A program made the position numbers and the translations under genes. The notes below the pieces were generated by a model. The model made no database searches. It was not told the origin of the DNA and saw nothing but the letters and a program-made list of their open reading frames with translations. 64,000 nucleotides of DNA from Serratia symbiotica (GTDB taxonomy: Bacteria > Pseudomonadota > Gammaproteobacteria > Enterobacterales > Enterobacteriaceae): NCBI RefSeq assembly GCF_000821185.2, contig NZ_CP050855.1, forward strand, positions 558,001 to 622,000, given 5' to 3'. Positions 31,382 through 41,435 of this stretch are shown here, in pieces; the stretch's first letter is position 1, and every line of letters begins with the position of its first letter.

Positions 31382-33388
31382 ATGCTTTCCTCAACATTTG
31401 TTGCTACCAAAGCAGGGCATTCCAAGCCTGTCCGACTTACCGCAGTCATCGCAGCACTCCTTTTGCTGGTGGGTTGTGCAAGTCCGGTACCGCAAACGCC
31501 GCCCGTCAATATACAAGATGAGGCCAACGCCAACGCTGATTACTATCTGCTGCAACTGCAACAAAGCAGTGATGATAACAAGGCTGACTGGCAATTACTT
31601 GCTATTCGCGCGTTGTTGCGTGAGGGGAAATTGCCCCAGGCCAGTGAGCAGTGGGAACAACTGCCCAAAAACCTCAGCAGCGTGCAATTGGCGGAACGAC
31701 AACTGCTGACCGCTGAACTAGAGGTAGCCAGCAAAAGAAACATCAGCGCTCGTAGCACTCTGGATCATCTGGATAGCGGTTCGCTGTCGGCTAATCAGCG
31801 GATGCGCTACTATCAGGCGCAAATTGCCGCCAATCAGGGTACCCCTTCTCTGCCGCTGATCCGCGCCTATATTGCGCAAGAACCGCTGCTGATCGGCCAG
31901 GCACACCAAAACAATCTCGATCAGACCTGGCAAACATTGCTGCAATTGACGCCGCAGAACGTCAATAGCCTGGTGATCAACGCCAACGAGAACGTGCTGC
32001 AAGGATGGCTAGATCTGCTGCGGGTCTATCAGGATAATCGGCAAGATCCAGACCTGCTCCAGGCGGGCATCAAAGATTGGAAAAACCGCTACCCGCATAA
32101 TCCGGCGGCGAAAACATTGCCAACCCCGTTGAACCCGGTGTTAAACCTCACCCAAGCCTCCACCTCAAGCATCGCTTTGTTGCTGCCGCTGAGCGGCCAA
32201 GCTCAGATGTTCGCCGACGCCATTTTGCAGGGTTTTGAAGCCGCGAAGAACGGCGTCTCCGCATCTGCGCCGACACCGCAAGCACTGCAAACCACTAACC
32301 CTGACCAATCGGCCGTCATCTCCGCAGATCTCAACGCCAGCGGTGCGGTCAGTACCTCGCCGCAGCCAGCAGATCAGACGGTGCCTTCTATAGCGTCAAT
32401 CACCCCATCGCAGGCTACCAATAATGTGCAAGTTAAGGTGTATGACACCACTAGCCAGCCGTTGACAGCGTTGCTGAACCAGGCGCAGCAGGATGGTGCT
32501 ACGCTGGTGGTCGGCCCGTTGCTGAAAGAAAACGTCGATCAGCTTTCTGGTAGCCATACCACGCTGAACGTACTGGCACTCAATCAGCCGGAAACGCCGA
32601 ATGATGACCCAAACATCTGTTACTTTGCGCTGTCGCCGGAGGATGAAGCGCGCGATGCCGCCCGCCATATCTGGGATCAACAGCAACGCCAACCGCTGCT
32701 GTTGGTGCCGCGCGCTTCCTTCGGCGATCGTGTCGCCAAAGCCTTTAATCAAGAATGGCAAAAGCTGGGTGGCCAAAGGGTATTACAGCAAGGTATTGGC
32801 TCTGCCGATGAACTGCGTAAGGCGGCAAACAGCGGCGGCCTTCGCTTGACTGGCATGCCGATTCCCTCCATTCCCACGCCACCCAACGTGACTATCGCCG
32901 GGGAGACCCCTCCCGTGTCATCGAGCGATGAGCCAAGGGGAGCTGGCGGTGGCATTGATGCGGTTTATATCGTCGCCACCCCGGCCCAGTTGACGTTGAT
33001 CAAACCGATGATTGATATGGCTACCAACTCGCGCAGCAAGCTGGCGGTATACGCCAGCTCGCGTAGTTATCAGGCCGGAGCCGGTCTGGACTTTCGTCTG
33101 GAAATGGAAGGTCTACAGTTCAGCGACATCCCGCTGTTGGCGGGTGCCAACCCGCAATTGTTGCAACAGGCAACTGCGCGCTTCCATAACGACCACTCGC
33201 TGGTGCGCCTGTATGCGATGGGGATGGATGCCTGGGCATTGGCTAATCACTTTGGTGAACTGCGCTATTTGCCCGCCCTCCAACTCTCTGGCACCACCGG
33301 TATGCTCACCGCTGCGCCAGGCTGCGTGATCAACCGAAAACTGCCTTGGCTACAGTATCGCCAGGGGGTGGTAGTGCCGATCTCATGA
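31382..33388 (+). CDS. lpoA: penicillin-binding protein 1A activator lipoprotein LpoA
   Basis: LpoA is an outer-membrane lipoprotein that reaches through the periplasm to activate the transpeptidase of PBP1A. The start at 31382 gives 668 residues. The lipobox LLVGC puts the acylated Cys at 32. The TPR-like N-domain spans roughly 50-250. A low-complexity Ala, Gln, Pro and Thr linker follows, partly embedded near 300-350. The C-terminal domain has a periplasmic-binding-protein fold. yraN overlaps its stop by ATGA. Confidence 0.95.
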   Translation: MLSSTFVATKAGHSKPVRLTAVIAALLLLVGCASPVPQTPPVNIQDEANANADYYLLQLQQSSDDNKADWQLLAIRALLREGKLPQASEQWEQLPKNLSSVQLAERQLLTAELEVASKRNISARSTLDHLDSGSLSANQRMRYYQAQIAANQGTPSLPLIRAYIAQEPLLIGQAHQNNLDQTWQTLLQLTPQNVNSLVINANENVLQGWLDLLRVYQDNRQDPDLLQAGIKDWKNRYPHNPAAKTLPTPLNPVLNLTQASTSSIALLLPLSGQAQMFADAILQGFEAAKNGVSASAPTPQALQTTNPDQSAVISADLNASGAVSTSPQPADQTVPSIASITPSQATNNVQVKVYDTTSQPLTALLNQAQQDGATLVVGPLLKENVDQLSGSHTTLNVLALNQPETPNDDPNICYFALSPEDEARDAARHIWDQQQRQPLLLVPRASFGDRVAKAFNQEWQKLGGQRVLQQGIGSADELRKAANSGGLRLTGMPIPSIPTPPNVTIAGETPPVSSSDEPRGAGGGIDAVYIVATPAQLTLIKPMIDMATNSRSKLAVYASSRSYQAGAGLDFRLEMEGLQFSDIPLLAGANPQLLQQATARFHNDHSLVRLYAMGMDAWALANHFGELRYLPALQLSGTTGMLTAAPGCVINRKLPWLQYRQGVVVPIS

Positions 33389-33738
33389 ATCAACGTGCCA
33401 CAGGGGCGGGTTATGAGCTGTTGGCTCGGCGTCATCTGGAACGCGCTGGTCTCACTTTTTGCGCGGCCAACGTTGCGCTGCGCGGCGGCGAACTCGACCT
33501 TATCATGCGTGATGGTCAAACCTGGGTGTTCGTCGAAGTGCGTTACCGCCGCAATGATACCTTTGGCGGTGCGGCCGCCAGTGTTACCTACCGTAAACAG
33601 CAGCGGCTGCTGCACGCCGCCGCCGTCTGGCTGGCGGGGCGCGGAGCCAGCTTTGACACATCATCTTGCCGTTTTGATGTTATGGCCATTACCGGTAGCC
33701 AGTTAGCCTGGATACCCAACGCCTTCAATGCGGATTAA
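33385..33738 (+). CDS. yraN: UPF0102 family protein YraN
   Basis: A 117-residue protein of the UPF0102 family with a restriction-endonuclease-like core, E...GGELDLI...VFVEVRYR. Its cellular role is not established. It is slightly shorter than E. coli YraN (131). The start overlaps the lpoA stop, indicating coupling. The order lpoA-yraN-diaA-dolP is conserved. Confidence 0.92.
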   Translation: MNQRATGAGYELLARRHLERAGLTFCAANVALRGGELDLIMRDGQTWVFVEVRYRRNDTFGGAAASVTYRKQQRLLHAAAVWLAGRGASFDTSSCRFDVMAITGSQLAWIPNAFNAD

Positions 33739-33771
33739 TCGGGTTTTACCCTTTGACTGAGTGGATTCAAC

Positions 33772-34362
33772 GTGCTGGATAAAATTAAAGCCTGTTTTAC
33801 CGAAAGCATCCAAACCCAGATCGCAGCAGCGGAGGCTCTGCCAGACGCCATCTCCCGCGCGGCGATGACACTGGTTCAATCTTTACTCAACGGTAACAAG
33901 ATCCTGTGCTGTGGCAATGGCACCTCGGCGGCCAACGCGCAGCACTTCGCCGCGAGCATGATCAATCGTTTTGAAACCGAACGCCCCAGCTTGCCAGCCA
34001 TCGCCCTTAACGCCGATAACGTGGTGCTGACTGCTATCAGCAACGATAGACTGCACGACGAAGTTTACGCCAAGCAGGTGCGCGCACTGGGGCACACCGG
34101 CGACATTTTGCTGGCGATTTCCACCCGTGGTAACGGCCGTGATATTGTGAAAGCGGTGGAGGCAGCGGTCACGCGGGATATGACGATTGTTGCGCTTACC
34201 GGCCACGACGGCGGGGAACTGGCCGGTTTGCTCGGCCCACAGGATGTTGAGATCCGTATTCCATCGCACCGTAGTGCACGCATTCAGGAAATGCATATGT
34301 TGACCGTAAACTGCCTTTGCGACCTGATAGATAGTATATTGTTTCCCCACCAGGACGATTAA
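33772..34362 (+). CDS. diaA: DnaA initiator-associating protein DiaA
   Basis: DiaA is a SIS-domain tetramer that binds DnaA at oriC and promotes timely initiation. The 196 residues equal the E. coli length. The start codon is GTG at 33772. The SIS fold carries [15 protein letters not shown] (about 44-58) and [10 protein letters not shown]. It is nine bases upstream of dolP. Confidence 0.95.
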   Translation: MLDKIKACFTESIQTQIAAAEALPDAISRAAMTLVQSLLNGNKILCCGNGTSAANAQHFAASMINRFETERPSLPAIALNADNVVLTAISNDRLHDEVYAKQVRALGHTGDILLAISTRGNGRDIVKAVEAAVTRDMTIVALTGHDGGELAGLLGPQDVEIRIPSHRSARIQEMHMLTVNCLCDLIDSILFPHQDD

Positions 34363-34371
34363 GGAACGAGG

Positions 34372-34947
34372 ATGAAGCTAAAAGCCCCATTTGCAGTACT
34401 GTGCAGCGCCCTGTTGTTACAAGGCTGTATCGCTGGTGTGGTGATCGGCAGCGCAGCTATCGCCACTAAAACTGCCACTGATCCGCGCAGCATTGGCACC
34501 CAAGTGGACGATGGCACCTTGGAAGCCCGGGTTGAAAACGCGCTGAGTAAAGATCCGCAGTTGAAGAAGGATGCCCGGGTAGTCGCTACCGCTTATCAGG
34601 GCGAAGTGTTGTTGACGGGGCAATCGCCGAACAGCGATATGACCCGCCGTGCCAAACAGATCGCCATGGGGGTTGAAGGTGCTAGCAAAGTGTATAACGA
34701 GATCCGTCAGGGCAAGCCGGTTAGCCTGAGCACGGCTTCTTCTGATACCTGGATCACCACCAAAGTACGCTCGCAACTGCTCACCAGCGATACGGTGAAG
34801 TCTACCAACGTGAAGGTCACTACCGAGAATGGTGAAGTGTTCCTGTTGGGTCTGGTCACGCGACAAGAAGGCCAGGCGGCGGCGCAAATTGCCAGCCAGA
34901 TCAGCGGCGTGAAACATGTCACTACTGCCTTTAGCTACGTAAAATAA
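34372..34947 (+). CDS. dolP: outer-membrane lipoprotein DolP (YraP), dual BON domain
   Basis: DolP is an outer-membrane lipoprotein that supports membrane integrity and BAM function and is induced by sigma-E. It has 191 residues, with lipobox LLQGC and acylated Cys19. Two BON domains occupy about 45-115 and 122-190. It is the last gene of the rsmI/lpoA neighbourhood; gene order breaks after it. Confidence 0.95.
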   Translation: MKLKAPFAVLCSALLLQGCIAGVVIGSAAIATKTATDPRSIGTQVDDGTLEARVENALSKDPQLKKDARVVATAYQGEVLLTGQSPNSDMTRRAKQIAMGVEGASKVYNEIRQGKPVSLSTASSDTWITTKVRSQLLTSDTVKSTNVKVTTENGEVFLLGLVTRQEGQAAAQIASQISGVKHVTTAFSYVK

Positions 34948-35693
34948 CCGCCGATCCGCTGCCATTCCCGGCCTGCATCCTGTTCATATTGATGTAAGCC
35001 TCTTTAACGCTGCCAGTGGTCACTGCCTGCCCTGATTGGCGCGTATTCTTACGTCGCCCTAAGGCTTCCCTATCACTAGCGTATCTAGCGCCCGCCCAGG
35101 ATGCACCGTGTGCAGCTTCACGTCTCCTGTGTATGCCAGGTTTATCGGATTCAACACGGGAGCCATTCCCCAGTGCTCACCCTCCTCACGGACTCCCTGT
35201 ACGCTGCGGTTGTTGCAACCTGGCTGCAATAATGTACGCCTACTGGGATAAGCTCTAAGATACACCTCTCCTGAGTGACAAATATTTCATCGTTGGACTG
35301 GAATAATTAAACCTTTAAATAGGGGCAGTGTATGCATCTATAAATCAGTCAGTGAGATAAACGCTGGTTCGGTTCACTCCAGCATGGTGTTTCCCAAAGT
35401 GAAGGTCACGGGTGCCAGGAGGGGGCGTTGGGGCGGTACCTCCGGTAGACAGCGCGGGTGCCCAAGGGGAAACGGCCAAGAGCCAAGTGTGTGGCAAAGC
35501 CAGCTATATCAAAGCCGTCCTTAATGTTAGGCCAGGTGTGGGGGCAGTCCAGATAGCGCGGCCAGCGGCTGGTGATGGCAGGCCACAAGGGCTACGGCAA
35601 AATCACGCCGCTCACCTGCGGATCGTTTAATCGATCTTTACGCGATCAGCATTGACCCGCCAGACAGCTTAAACCTTAACTGCGTGAGAAGTC
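34948..35693. other. dolP-yggL junction, noncoding or decayed
   Basis: About 745 bases join two neighbourhoods that are far apart in E. coli. There is no convincing gene. On the minus strand near 35406-35588 a frame gives a protein-like stretch (LDCPHTWPNIKDGFDIAGFA...) that I cannot name. Near 35040-35250 the sequence looks like debris of another element. No tRNA or intact IS is visible. Confidence 0.45.
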
Positions 35694-36020
35694 TCAGTCC
35701 CACCAGATGTCGAATAAATCGCTGACCTTTACATCGATCAGTTTGCGCGCGTCCAGCCAGTTTTTTACCTGTGCGCGGTGCTCATTGGTGCAGTGGCCGA
35801 TCCGTTGCAGGCAGATAAGACCTTCCCATTGCAGGTAGCCACTGCCGTCAAACGCCAGACCGTTAGGTTCAATCGCCTCGTCGATAAACGCGTCCAGCGT
35901 ATTATCGATGTCCTCAACGGCAGTGCCTTCGGTGAAGCGCCAGGCTACCGAAAAACCCATTTCCTGAAACTCTTCTATGTGTAATTTCTTGCGTAAACGA
36001 CGACTGCGTTTCATAGCCAT
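35694..36020 (-). CDS. yggL: DUF469 (YggL) family protein
   Basis: A 108-residue protein of the YggL family, small proteins reported to associate with the large ribosomal subunit, with no established enzymatic role. The basic N-terminus ([13 protein letters not shown]) and the C-terminal DLFDIWWD are typical. Its start codon touches the trmB stop, so the pair is coupled. Confidence 0.92.
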   Translation of the reverse strand: MAMKRSRRLRKKLHIEEFQEMGFSVAWRFTEGTAVEDIDNTLDAFIDEAIEPNGLAFDGSGYLQWEGLICLQRIGHCTNEHRAQVKNWLDARKLIDVKVSDLFDIWWD

Positions 36021-36739
36021 TATTTTCTCCTCTCGAACATCAAATCCCAGACGCCATGTCCCAGGCGTTGGCCGCGTAATTCAAATTTTGTCAGCGGACG
36101 CGTATCCGGGCGCGGCAGGTAATCATTATCACTGGAAAGATTACGGTAGCCTGTGACTCCGTTCATCACTTCTAACATATGTTCTGCATAAGGTTGCCAG
36201 TCAGTGGCCATATGGAAGACGCCATCCATTTTCAGTTTGCTCAGCACCAGCTCAACAAAGGGGGGCTGGACGATCCGGCGTTTATTGTGGCGCGCTTTGT
36301 GCCACGGATCGGGGAAGAACAACTGCACCATGTCCAACGAACTGTCCGGGATCATATTCTGCAGCACCTCAACCGCGTCGTGACACATCACACGCAGGTT
36401 GCTCAGTTTGGCTGCGTGGGCATCCGCCAGGCAAGCACCTACACCCGGCAAATGCACTTCTATCCCCAAAAAGTTCTGTTGCGGGTTGTTGCCTGCTATG
36501 GTTACTAGCGAAGCGCCCATGCCAAAGCCGATCTCGAGTACCGTTGGCGCGTTGCAGCCAAATAGTGCGGCGATGTCGACGGGTTCAGCCTGATACTCCA
36601 CGCCCATTACCGGCCAATAGTTGTCCAATGCCTGCTGCTGGCCTTTGGTCAACCGCCCTTGGCGGCGGACAAAACTACGGATACGGCGCATCGCGCGGCC
36701 ATTCTGATCAAATTCCGGGGAGATGACGTCATTAATCAT
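36020..36739 (-). CDS. trmB: tRNA (guanine46-N7)-methyltransferase
   Basis: TrmB makes m7G46 in the variable loop of tRNAs using S-adenosylmethionine. The ATG at 36739 ([10 protein letters not shown]) gives 239 residues, equal to E. coli. A TTG nine codons upstream is less likely. The SAM motif EIGFGMGAS (about 67-75) and the catalytic block [15 protein letters not shown] are intact. It is divergent from mutY. Confidence 0.95.
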   Translation of the reverse strand: MINDVISPEFDQNGRAMRRIRSFVRRQGRLTKGQQQALDNYWPVMGVEYQAEPVDIAALFGCNAPTVLEIGFGMGASLVTIAGNNPQQNFLGIEVHLPGVGACLADAHAAKLSNLRVMCHDAVEVLQNMIPDSSLDMVQLFFPDPWHKARHNKRRIVQPPFVELVLSKLKMDGVFHMATDWQPYAEHMLEVMNGVTGYRNLSSDNDYLPRPDTRPLTKFELRGQRLGHGVWDLMFERRK

Positions 36740-36916
36740 AGTGTTTTCTGTCTGTTTGACTGCCAATTAGGAAAAGGCGCATTATGCAAAGATACCTTGC
36801 TTTAGCAAGTATTCATCTTAATGCTTGCCGTACGGTGTTGGAAAGTTCCGGTTTACAGCATCCTGACTCTATGCTGCAATCTTGCTTCATTTTTTTGCCG
36901 GATATCGAATCTGCTT

Positions 36917-38002
36917 ATGATGCAAGCACAACAGTTCGCATCGGTGGTGCTTAGCTGGTACCAACGCTATGGTCGCAAAACCCTGCCATGGCAGCTTGAT
37001 AAAACCGCCTATCAGGTATGGCTCTCTGAAGTGATGTTGCAGCAGACTCAGGTTGCCACCGTCATTCCTTATTTTCAGCGGTTTATGGCACGTTTTCCCA
37101 ATGTGCGCGCGCTGGCTGAGGCTCCGCTGGACGAAGTGCTGCATCTATGGACTGGCCTGGGCTACTATGCCCGCGCGCGCAACTTGCACAAAGCGGCGCA
37201 GACTATTGTCGTGCAGCATAGCGGCGAATTCCCGACTACCTATGCAGACATTGCCGCTTTGCCCGGCATTGGCCGTTCCACTGCGGGTGCCGTGTTGTCG
37301 TTGGCGCTCGGCCAGCACTATCCGATCCTTGATGGCAATGTGAAGCGCGTGTTGGCCCGCTGCTATGCGGTGGAAGGCTGGCCGGGCACAAAAACGGTCG
37401 AGAACCGGCTGTGGACGATCAGCGAAGAGGTCACCCCAGCTCAGGATGTCGGCCAGTTCAACCAGGCGATGATGGATCTGGGGGCCATGGTGTGTACCCG
37501 CACCAAACCCAAGTGCGAGCTTTGCCCACTCAATGTTGGTTGCATCGCCTACGCCAATCACCACTGGGCAAAATACCCCGGCAAGAAGCCAAAGCAAACC
37601 CTGCCGGAAAAAACCGCCTACTTTTTATTGCTGCAACACGGCGAACGCGTGTGGCTGGAACAGCGCCCAGCGGTTGGGCTATGGGGCGGTTTGTTCTGCT
37701 TCCCGCAGTTCAGCGAACGGGATGGTTTGGTCTTCTGGCTGCAACAACGCGGTGTGAAAAGCAACCGCATGGAACAGCTAAGTGCATTTCGCCATACATT
37801 CAGTCACTTTCATCTTGATATCGTGCCGATGTGGCTGGAAATGAGCGCGGTGGGTGGCGGCATGGATGAGGGAGCGGGTCTCTGGTATAACTTAGCACAG
37901 CCGCCCTCGGTCGGGCTGGCAGCGCCGGTTGATCGCCTGTTGCAACTGTTGGCAAAGCAGTCTCCAAGACGACAAAATTTATCGCCATTGATGAGGAATT
38001 AG
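36917..38002 (+). CDS. mutY: adenine DNA glycosylase
   Basis: MutY removes adenine mispaired with 8-oxoguanine. The start at 36917 or 36920 gives 361 or 360 residues; the upstream extension to 36821 is unsupported. Glu38 ([10 protein letters not shown]) and Asp139 (LDGNVKRV) are the catalytic pair. The helix-hairpin-helix is [10 protein letters not shown] (115-124). The 4Fe-4S cluster is bound by Cys193, Cys200, Cys203 and Cys209. The C-terminal NUDIX-like domain contains [10 protein letters not shown]. yggX follows after one base. Confidence 0.96.
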   Translation: MMQAQQFASVVLSWYQRYGRKTLPWQLDKTAYQVWLSEVMLQQTQVATVIPYFQRFMARFPNVRALAEAPLDEVLHLWTGLGYYARARNLHKAAQTIVVQHSGEFPTTYADIAALPGIGRSTAGAVLSLALGQHYPILDGNVKRVLARCYAVEGWPGTKTVENRLWTISEEVTPAQDVGQFNQAMMDLGAMVCTRTKPKCELCPLNVGCIAYANHHWAKYPGKKPKQTLPEKTAYFLLLQHGERVWLEQRPAVGLWGGLFCFPQFSERDGLVFWLQQRGVKSNRMEQLSAFRHTFSHFHLDIVPMWLEMSAVGGGMDEGAGLWYNLAQPPSVGLAAPVDRLLQLLAKQSPRRQNLSPLMRN

Positions 38003-38003
38003 C

Positions 38004-38276
38004 ATGAGCCGCACCATTTTTTGTACCTTCCTACAGCGCGATGCCGAAGGGCAGGATTTTCAGCTTTATCCGGGGGATGTCGGCAAGCGCATCCTTGACG
38101 AAATATCCAAAGAAGCATGGGGGGAATGGATGAAGAAGCAAACTATGCTGATCAATGAGAAAAAACTGAACATGATGAACCTTGATGACCGCAACCTGCT
38201 GGAGCAAGAGATGATCAAATTCCTGTTTGAAGGGCACGATGTGCACATCGAAGGCTATACACCACCCGGCGAATAA
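38004..38276 (+). CDS. yggX: Fe(II) trafficking/oxidative damage protein YggX
   Basis: YggX is a small cytosolic protein (90 residues; 91 in E. coli) that protects Fe-S proteins against oxidative damage and is linked to the MutY neighbourhood. Conserved Cys7 (TIFCTF) is present, as are the DEISKEAW and LMNLDDR-like blocks. It directly follows mutY and is probably co-transcribed. Confidence 0.95.
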   Translation: MSRTIFCTFLQRDAEGQDFQLYPGDVGKRILDEISKEAWGEWMKKQTMLINEKKLNMMNLDDRNLLEQEMIKFLFEGHDVHIEGYTPPGE

Positions 38277-38303
38277 TATTGTTGGGGCCATGCTGTACTT
38301 TTA

Positions 38304-38504
38304 TATACCCGTGATACTTCAAGTTGCCTGTGCGTGAGCTTTCCTCGCTTACCCCAGTCACTGACGGGTGACAGCGCCTGTGGATTAATCAGCCTCATTC
38401 CGGAGGTTCAGCCTGTGGCCCAGTACATGCGCTGTTCAAATCGCTTCCCGACCGATTTGTTGCCGCGTTGTTGATTTCCTGCAACTCGAATTATTCAGGG
38501 TATA
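38304..38504. repeat. MITE-like palindromic repeat, copy B
   Basis: It starts TATACCCGTGATACTTCAAG and ends AACTCGAATTATTCAGGGTA, so the ends are closer to perfect inverted repeats than in copy A. It is longer (about 200 bases), with an extra central insert, and keeps the central CAGTCACTGACGGGTGACAG palindrome in degraded form. It separates yggX from mltC. Confidence 0.65.
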
Positions 38505-38531
38505 ATTCTTAGCGTATACGGCGTTAACAAG

Positions 38532-39608
38532 ATGAAGAAAACGTTAGCTTTGCTGGTGATAGCGCTGTTGTTGATCGCCTGTTCCGGCAAAAAAAGTGAT
38601 CAAATCAATCAAGCCTGGGTCAAAGACACCAACGGTTTCGACATCCTGATGGGCCAATTTGCCCACAATATCGAGAATATTTGGGGCATGAACGAGGTTC
38701 TGATCGCCGGGCCGAAAGATTATGTCAAATATACCGATCAGTATCAGACCCGCAGCCATATCAACTTTGATTCCGGTACTATTACCTTTGAAACCATCGC
38801 TACCACCGATCCGGCTGCACATTTGCGTCAGGCGATCATCAGCACCTTGCTGATGGGGGACGATCCTGGCTCTATCGATCTTTATTCCGATGTCAACGAT
38901 ATCCAGATCAGTCAAGAACCGTTCCTCTATGGTCAAGTTCTGGATAACAAAGGATTGCCCATCCGCTGGGAATGGCGAGCGGCACACTTTGCCGATGATC
39001 TGCTGCAAACTAAACTACAAAAACGCACCTCTGGCTTGCATGTGATCTATGCGATCACCATCCAACTGGTGTCAAATCACCTGGACAAACGAGCGCACAA
39101 ATACTTGCCGATGGTGCGCAAGGCATCGGAGAAGTACGGTGTAGAGTCGTCGCTGATCCTGGCAATCATGCAGATCGAATCGAGCTTTAACCCATATGCG
39201 GTGAGCGGCTCAGACGCGTTGGGCCTGATGCAGGTGGTGCAACATACCGCTGGCAAAGATGTGTTCCAGATGCAGGGTAAATGGGGCAAACCGAGCCGCA
39301 GCTACCTGTTCGATCCAGAAAACAACATTGATACCGGCACCGCTTATCTGGCGCTATTGCAGAACAACTATCTGGACGGTATTCAGAACCCGGCCTCGCA
39401 CCGCTATGCGGTGATCACCGCTTACAACGGCGGTGCAGGCAGCGTGTTGCGGGTATTTTCCAGCGACAGAAGCCGCGCGGTGAGCATTATCAACGGCATG
39501 CAACCCGACGAAGTGTATCAGATGCTGGCTACCCAGCATCCAGCCGCCGAGTCACGCCGTTATTTGGTGAAGGTGAACAAGGCGCAGAAAAGCTACTGGC
39601 ACCGTTGA
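38532..39608 (+). CDS. mltC: membrane-bound lytic murein transglycosylase C
   Basis: MltC is an outer-membrane lipoprotein that cleaves peptidoglycan glycan strands to 1,6-anhydro ends. It has 358 residues (359 in E. coli). The lipobox LLIAC puts acylated Cys at 17. An N-terminal DUF3393 domain precedes the SLT domain, with catalytic Glu216 ([11 protein letters not shown]) and AYNGGAGSV near 300. It is separated from yggX by the palindromic repeat. Confidence 0.95.
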   Translation: MKKTLALLVIALLLIACSGKKSDQINQAWVKDTNGFDILMGQFAHNIENIWGMNEVLIAGPKDYVKYTDQYQTRSHINFDSGTITFETIATTDPAAHLRQAIISTLLMGDDPGSIDLYSDVNDIQISQEPFLYGQVLDNKGLPIRWEWRAAHFADDLLQTKLQKRTSGLHVIYAITIQLVSNHLDKRAHKYLPMVRKASEKYGVESSLILAIMQIESSFNPYAVSGSDALGLMQVVQHTAGKDVFQMQGKWGKPSRSYLFDPENNIDTGTAYLALLQNNYLDGIQNPASHRYAVITAYNGGAGSVLRVFSSDRSRAVSIINGMQPDEVYQMLATQHPAAESRRYLVKVNKAQKSYWHR

Positions 39609-39870
39609 TAATCCCAGCAGGAATGCCCCCACTAGCGTTGCGCACAGCGTTATTTTACCGATATTTTCTGTATGACTTTCCGCAATATTTAGTTGATTCG
39701 ACGGGATAGAAGACTGGATAATCGTTTGCCTTTTGCGCAACGTCGGTTGGCCGCGCTGTTGAAGGGCATGAAGCAAACATGACGGGAAATATCCCGTGGC
39801 AATCCAGCATGCGCGGGATGACAAACCTGTGGCAACAAGCTGATTAATTAAACACAGGAGACAGCAACAT

Positions 39871-41220
39871 ATGTCGGAACCTCATGCGAATAATGCCGAC
39901 GGGCTTGATGGTTATTTTAATATATCCGCGCGCGGTAGCACCGTGCGTCAGGAGGTGGTGGCAGGGCTGACCACCTTCCTGGCGATGGTCTACTCGGTGA
40001 TCGTGGTGCCGAGCATGTTGGGCAAGGCGGGATTTTCACCAACGGCGGTGTTTGTCGCCACCTGTCTGGTGACCGGCTTCGGTTCGTTGCTGATGGGGCT
40101 ATGGGCTAACTTGCCGATGGCGATCGGCTGTGCGATTTCCCTGACGGCTTTCACCGCTTTCAGCTTGGTGCTGGGTCAGCATATCAGCATTCCGGTGGCG
40201 CTGGGGGCGGTATTACTGATGGGCGTGCTGTTCACTATCATTTCGGTCACTGGCATTCGCGCCTGGCTGCTGCGTAACCTACCAATGGGCGTGGCGCATG
40301 GCACTGGCATCGGCATCGGCCTGTTTCTCTTACTGATCGCCGCTAACGGTGTTGGCCTGGTGGTGAAGAATTCGCACGACGGCCTGCCAGTGGCCCTGGG
40401 TGCCTTGACCTCCTTCCCGGTGGTGATGACGTTGCTTGGGTTGACGGTAATTATTGGTTTGGAAAAACTGCGCGTACCCGGTGGTATTTTGCTGGTGATT
40501 ATTGCTATCTCGGTTATCGGCCTGATCGTCGACCCAGAAGTGAAATACCAAGGACTGTTCGCCATGCCAAGCTTGGTGGATGCCCAAGGCAACTCGCTGA
40601 TTTTCAGTTTGGACATCATGGGTGCATTGCATCCGCTCGTGTTGCCGAGCGTGTTGGCGCTGGTGATGACTGCGGTGTTTGACGCCACTGGCACCATCCG
40701 CGCGGTGGCTGGGCAGGCCAATTTGTTGGATAAGAGCGGGCAGATTATCAACGGTGGTAAAGCGCTGACTGCGGACTCCCTCAGCAGTATTTTCTCCGGC
40801 CTGGTAGGCACCGCACCTGCTGCGGTGTATATCGAATCTGCCGCTGGTGCCGCTGCGGGCGGCAAGACCGGCCTGACTGCCACTGTGGTTGGCGTATTGT
40901 TCCTGCTGCTGTTGTTCCTGTCGCCGTTATCCTATCTGGTGCCAGTCTACGCGACTGCGCCAGCGTTGATGTACGTTGGCCTGCTGATGCTCAGTAACGT
41001 CACCAAGCTGGATTTCAACGACTTCGTGGATGCCATGGCTGGGCTGCTGTGTGCGGTGTTTATCGTGCTGACTTGCAACATTGTTACCGGTATTATGCTG
41101 GGCTTCAGCTCACTGGTTATTGGCCGCATCTTTTCCGGCGAGTGGCGCAAGCTGACTATCAGCACCGTGCTGATCGCCCTGGCGCTGGTGGGGTTCTATG
41201 CCAGCGGTTGGGCAATTTAA
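39871..41220 (+). CDS. ghxP: guanine/hypoxanthine permease GhxP
   Basis: A 449-residue NCS2/AzgA-type proton symporter for guanine and hypoxanthine. About 12-14 membrane segments and the motifs [31 protein letters not shown] and [16 protein letters not shown] match GhxP (YjcD) better than the adenine permeases. An AGGAGA ribosome site precedes the ATG. The next gene yjcE is its neighbour in E. coli too, but the link to mltC is a different arrangement. Confidence 0.9.
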   Translation: MSEPHANNADGLDGYFNISARGSTVRQEVVAGLTTFLAMVYSVIVVPSMLGKAGFSPTAVFVATCLVTGFGSLLMGLWANLPMAIGCAISLTAFTAFSLVLGQHISIPVALGAVLLMGVLFTIISVTGIRAWLLRNLPMGVAHGTGIGIGLFLLLIAANGVGLVVKNSHDGLPVALGALTSFPVVMTLLGLTVIIGLEKLRVPGGILLVIIAISVIGLIVDPEVKYQGLFAMPSLVDAQGNSLIFSLDIMGALHPLVLPSVLALVMTAVFDATGTIRAVAGQANLLDKSGQIINGGKALTADSLSSIFSGLVGTAPAAVYIESAAGAAAGGKTGLTATVVGVLFLLLLFLSPLSYLVPVYATAPALMYVGLLMLSNVTKLDFNDFVDAMAGLLCAVFIVLTCNIVTGIMLGFSSLVIGRIFSGEWRKLTISTVLIALALVGFYASGWAI

Positions 41221-41435
41221 CGCGGGCTATTTTGCATCAGGATGATGCTTGGCTTGGGGCCTTGCGCTATCCATCTTCAAACTGCTGGTACCCATAACGC
41301 GTTTTCATCTTCAGCTAAAAGCCGCCGTTTTGCTGCGTTTTGAATGTTATAACAAGCTTTAATCGCTGTAAAAAAGTGACCTATTATCAGCGTATGCACC
41401 AGAGATGTGGCCTGAATTCGGAGTTTAAGAAAAGC

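Noticed and set aside
39690-39760. possible PurR operator before ghxP (CGTTTGCC half-site)
   Set aside because: Only one half of the 16-bp palindrome matches; too weak to list.
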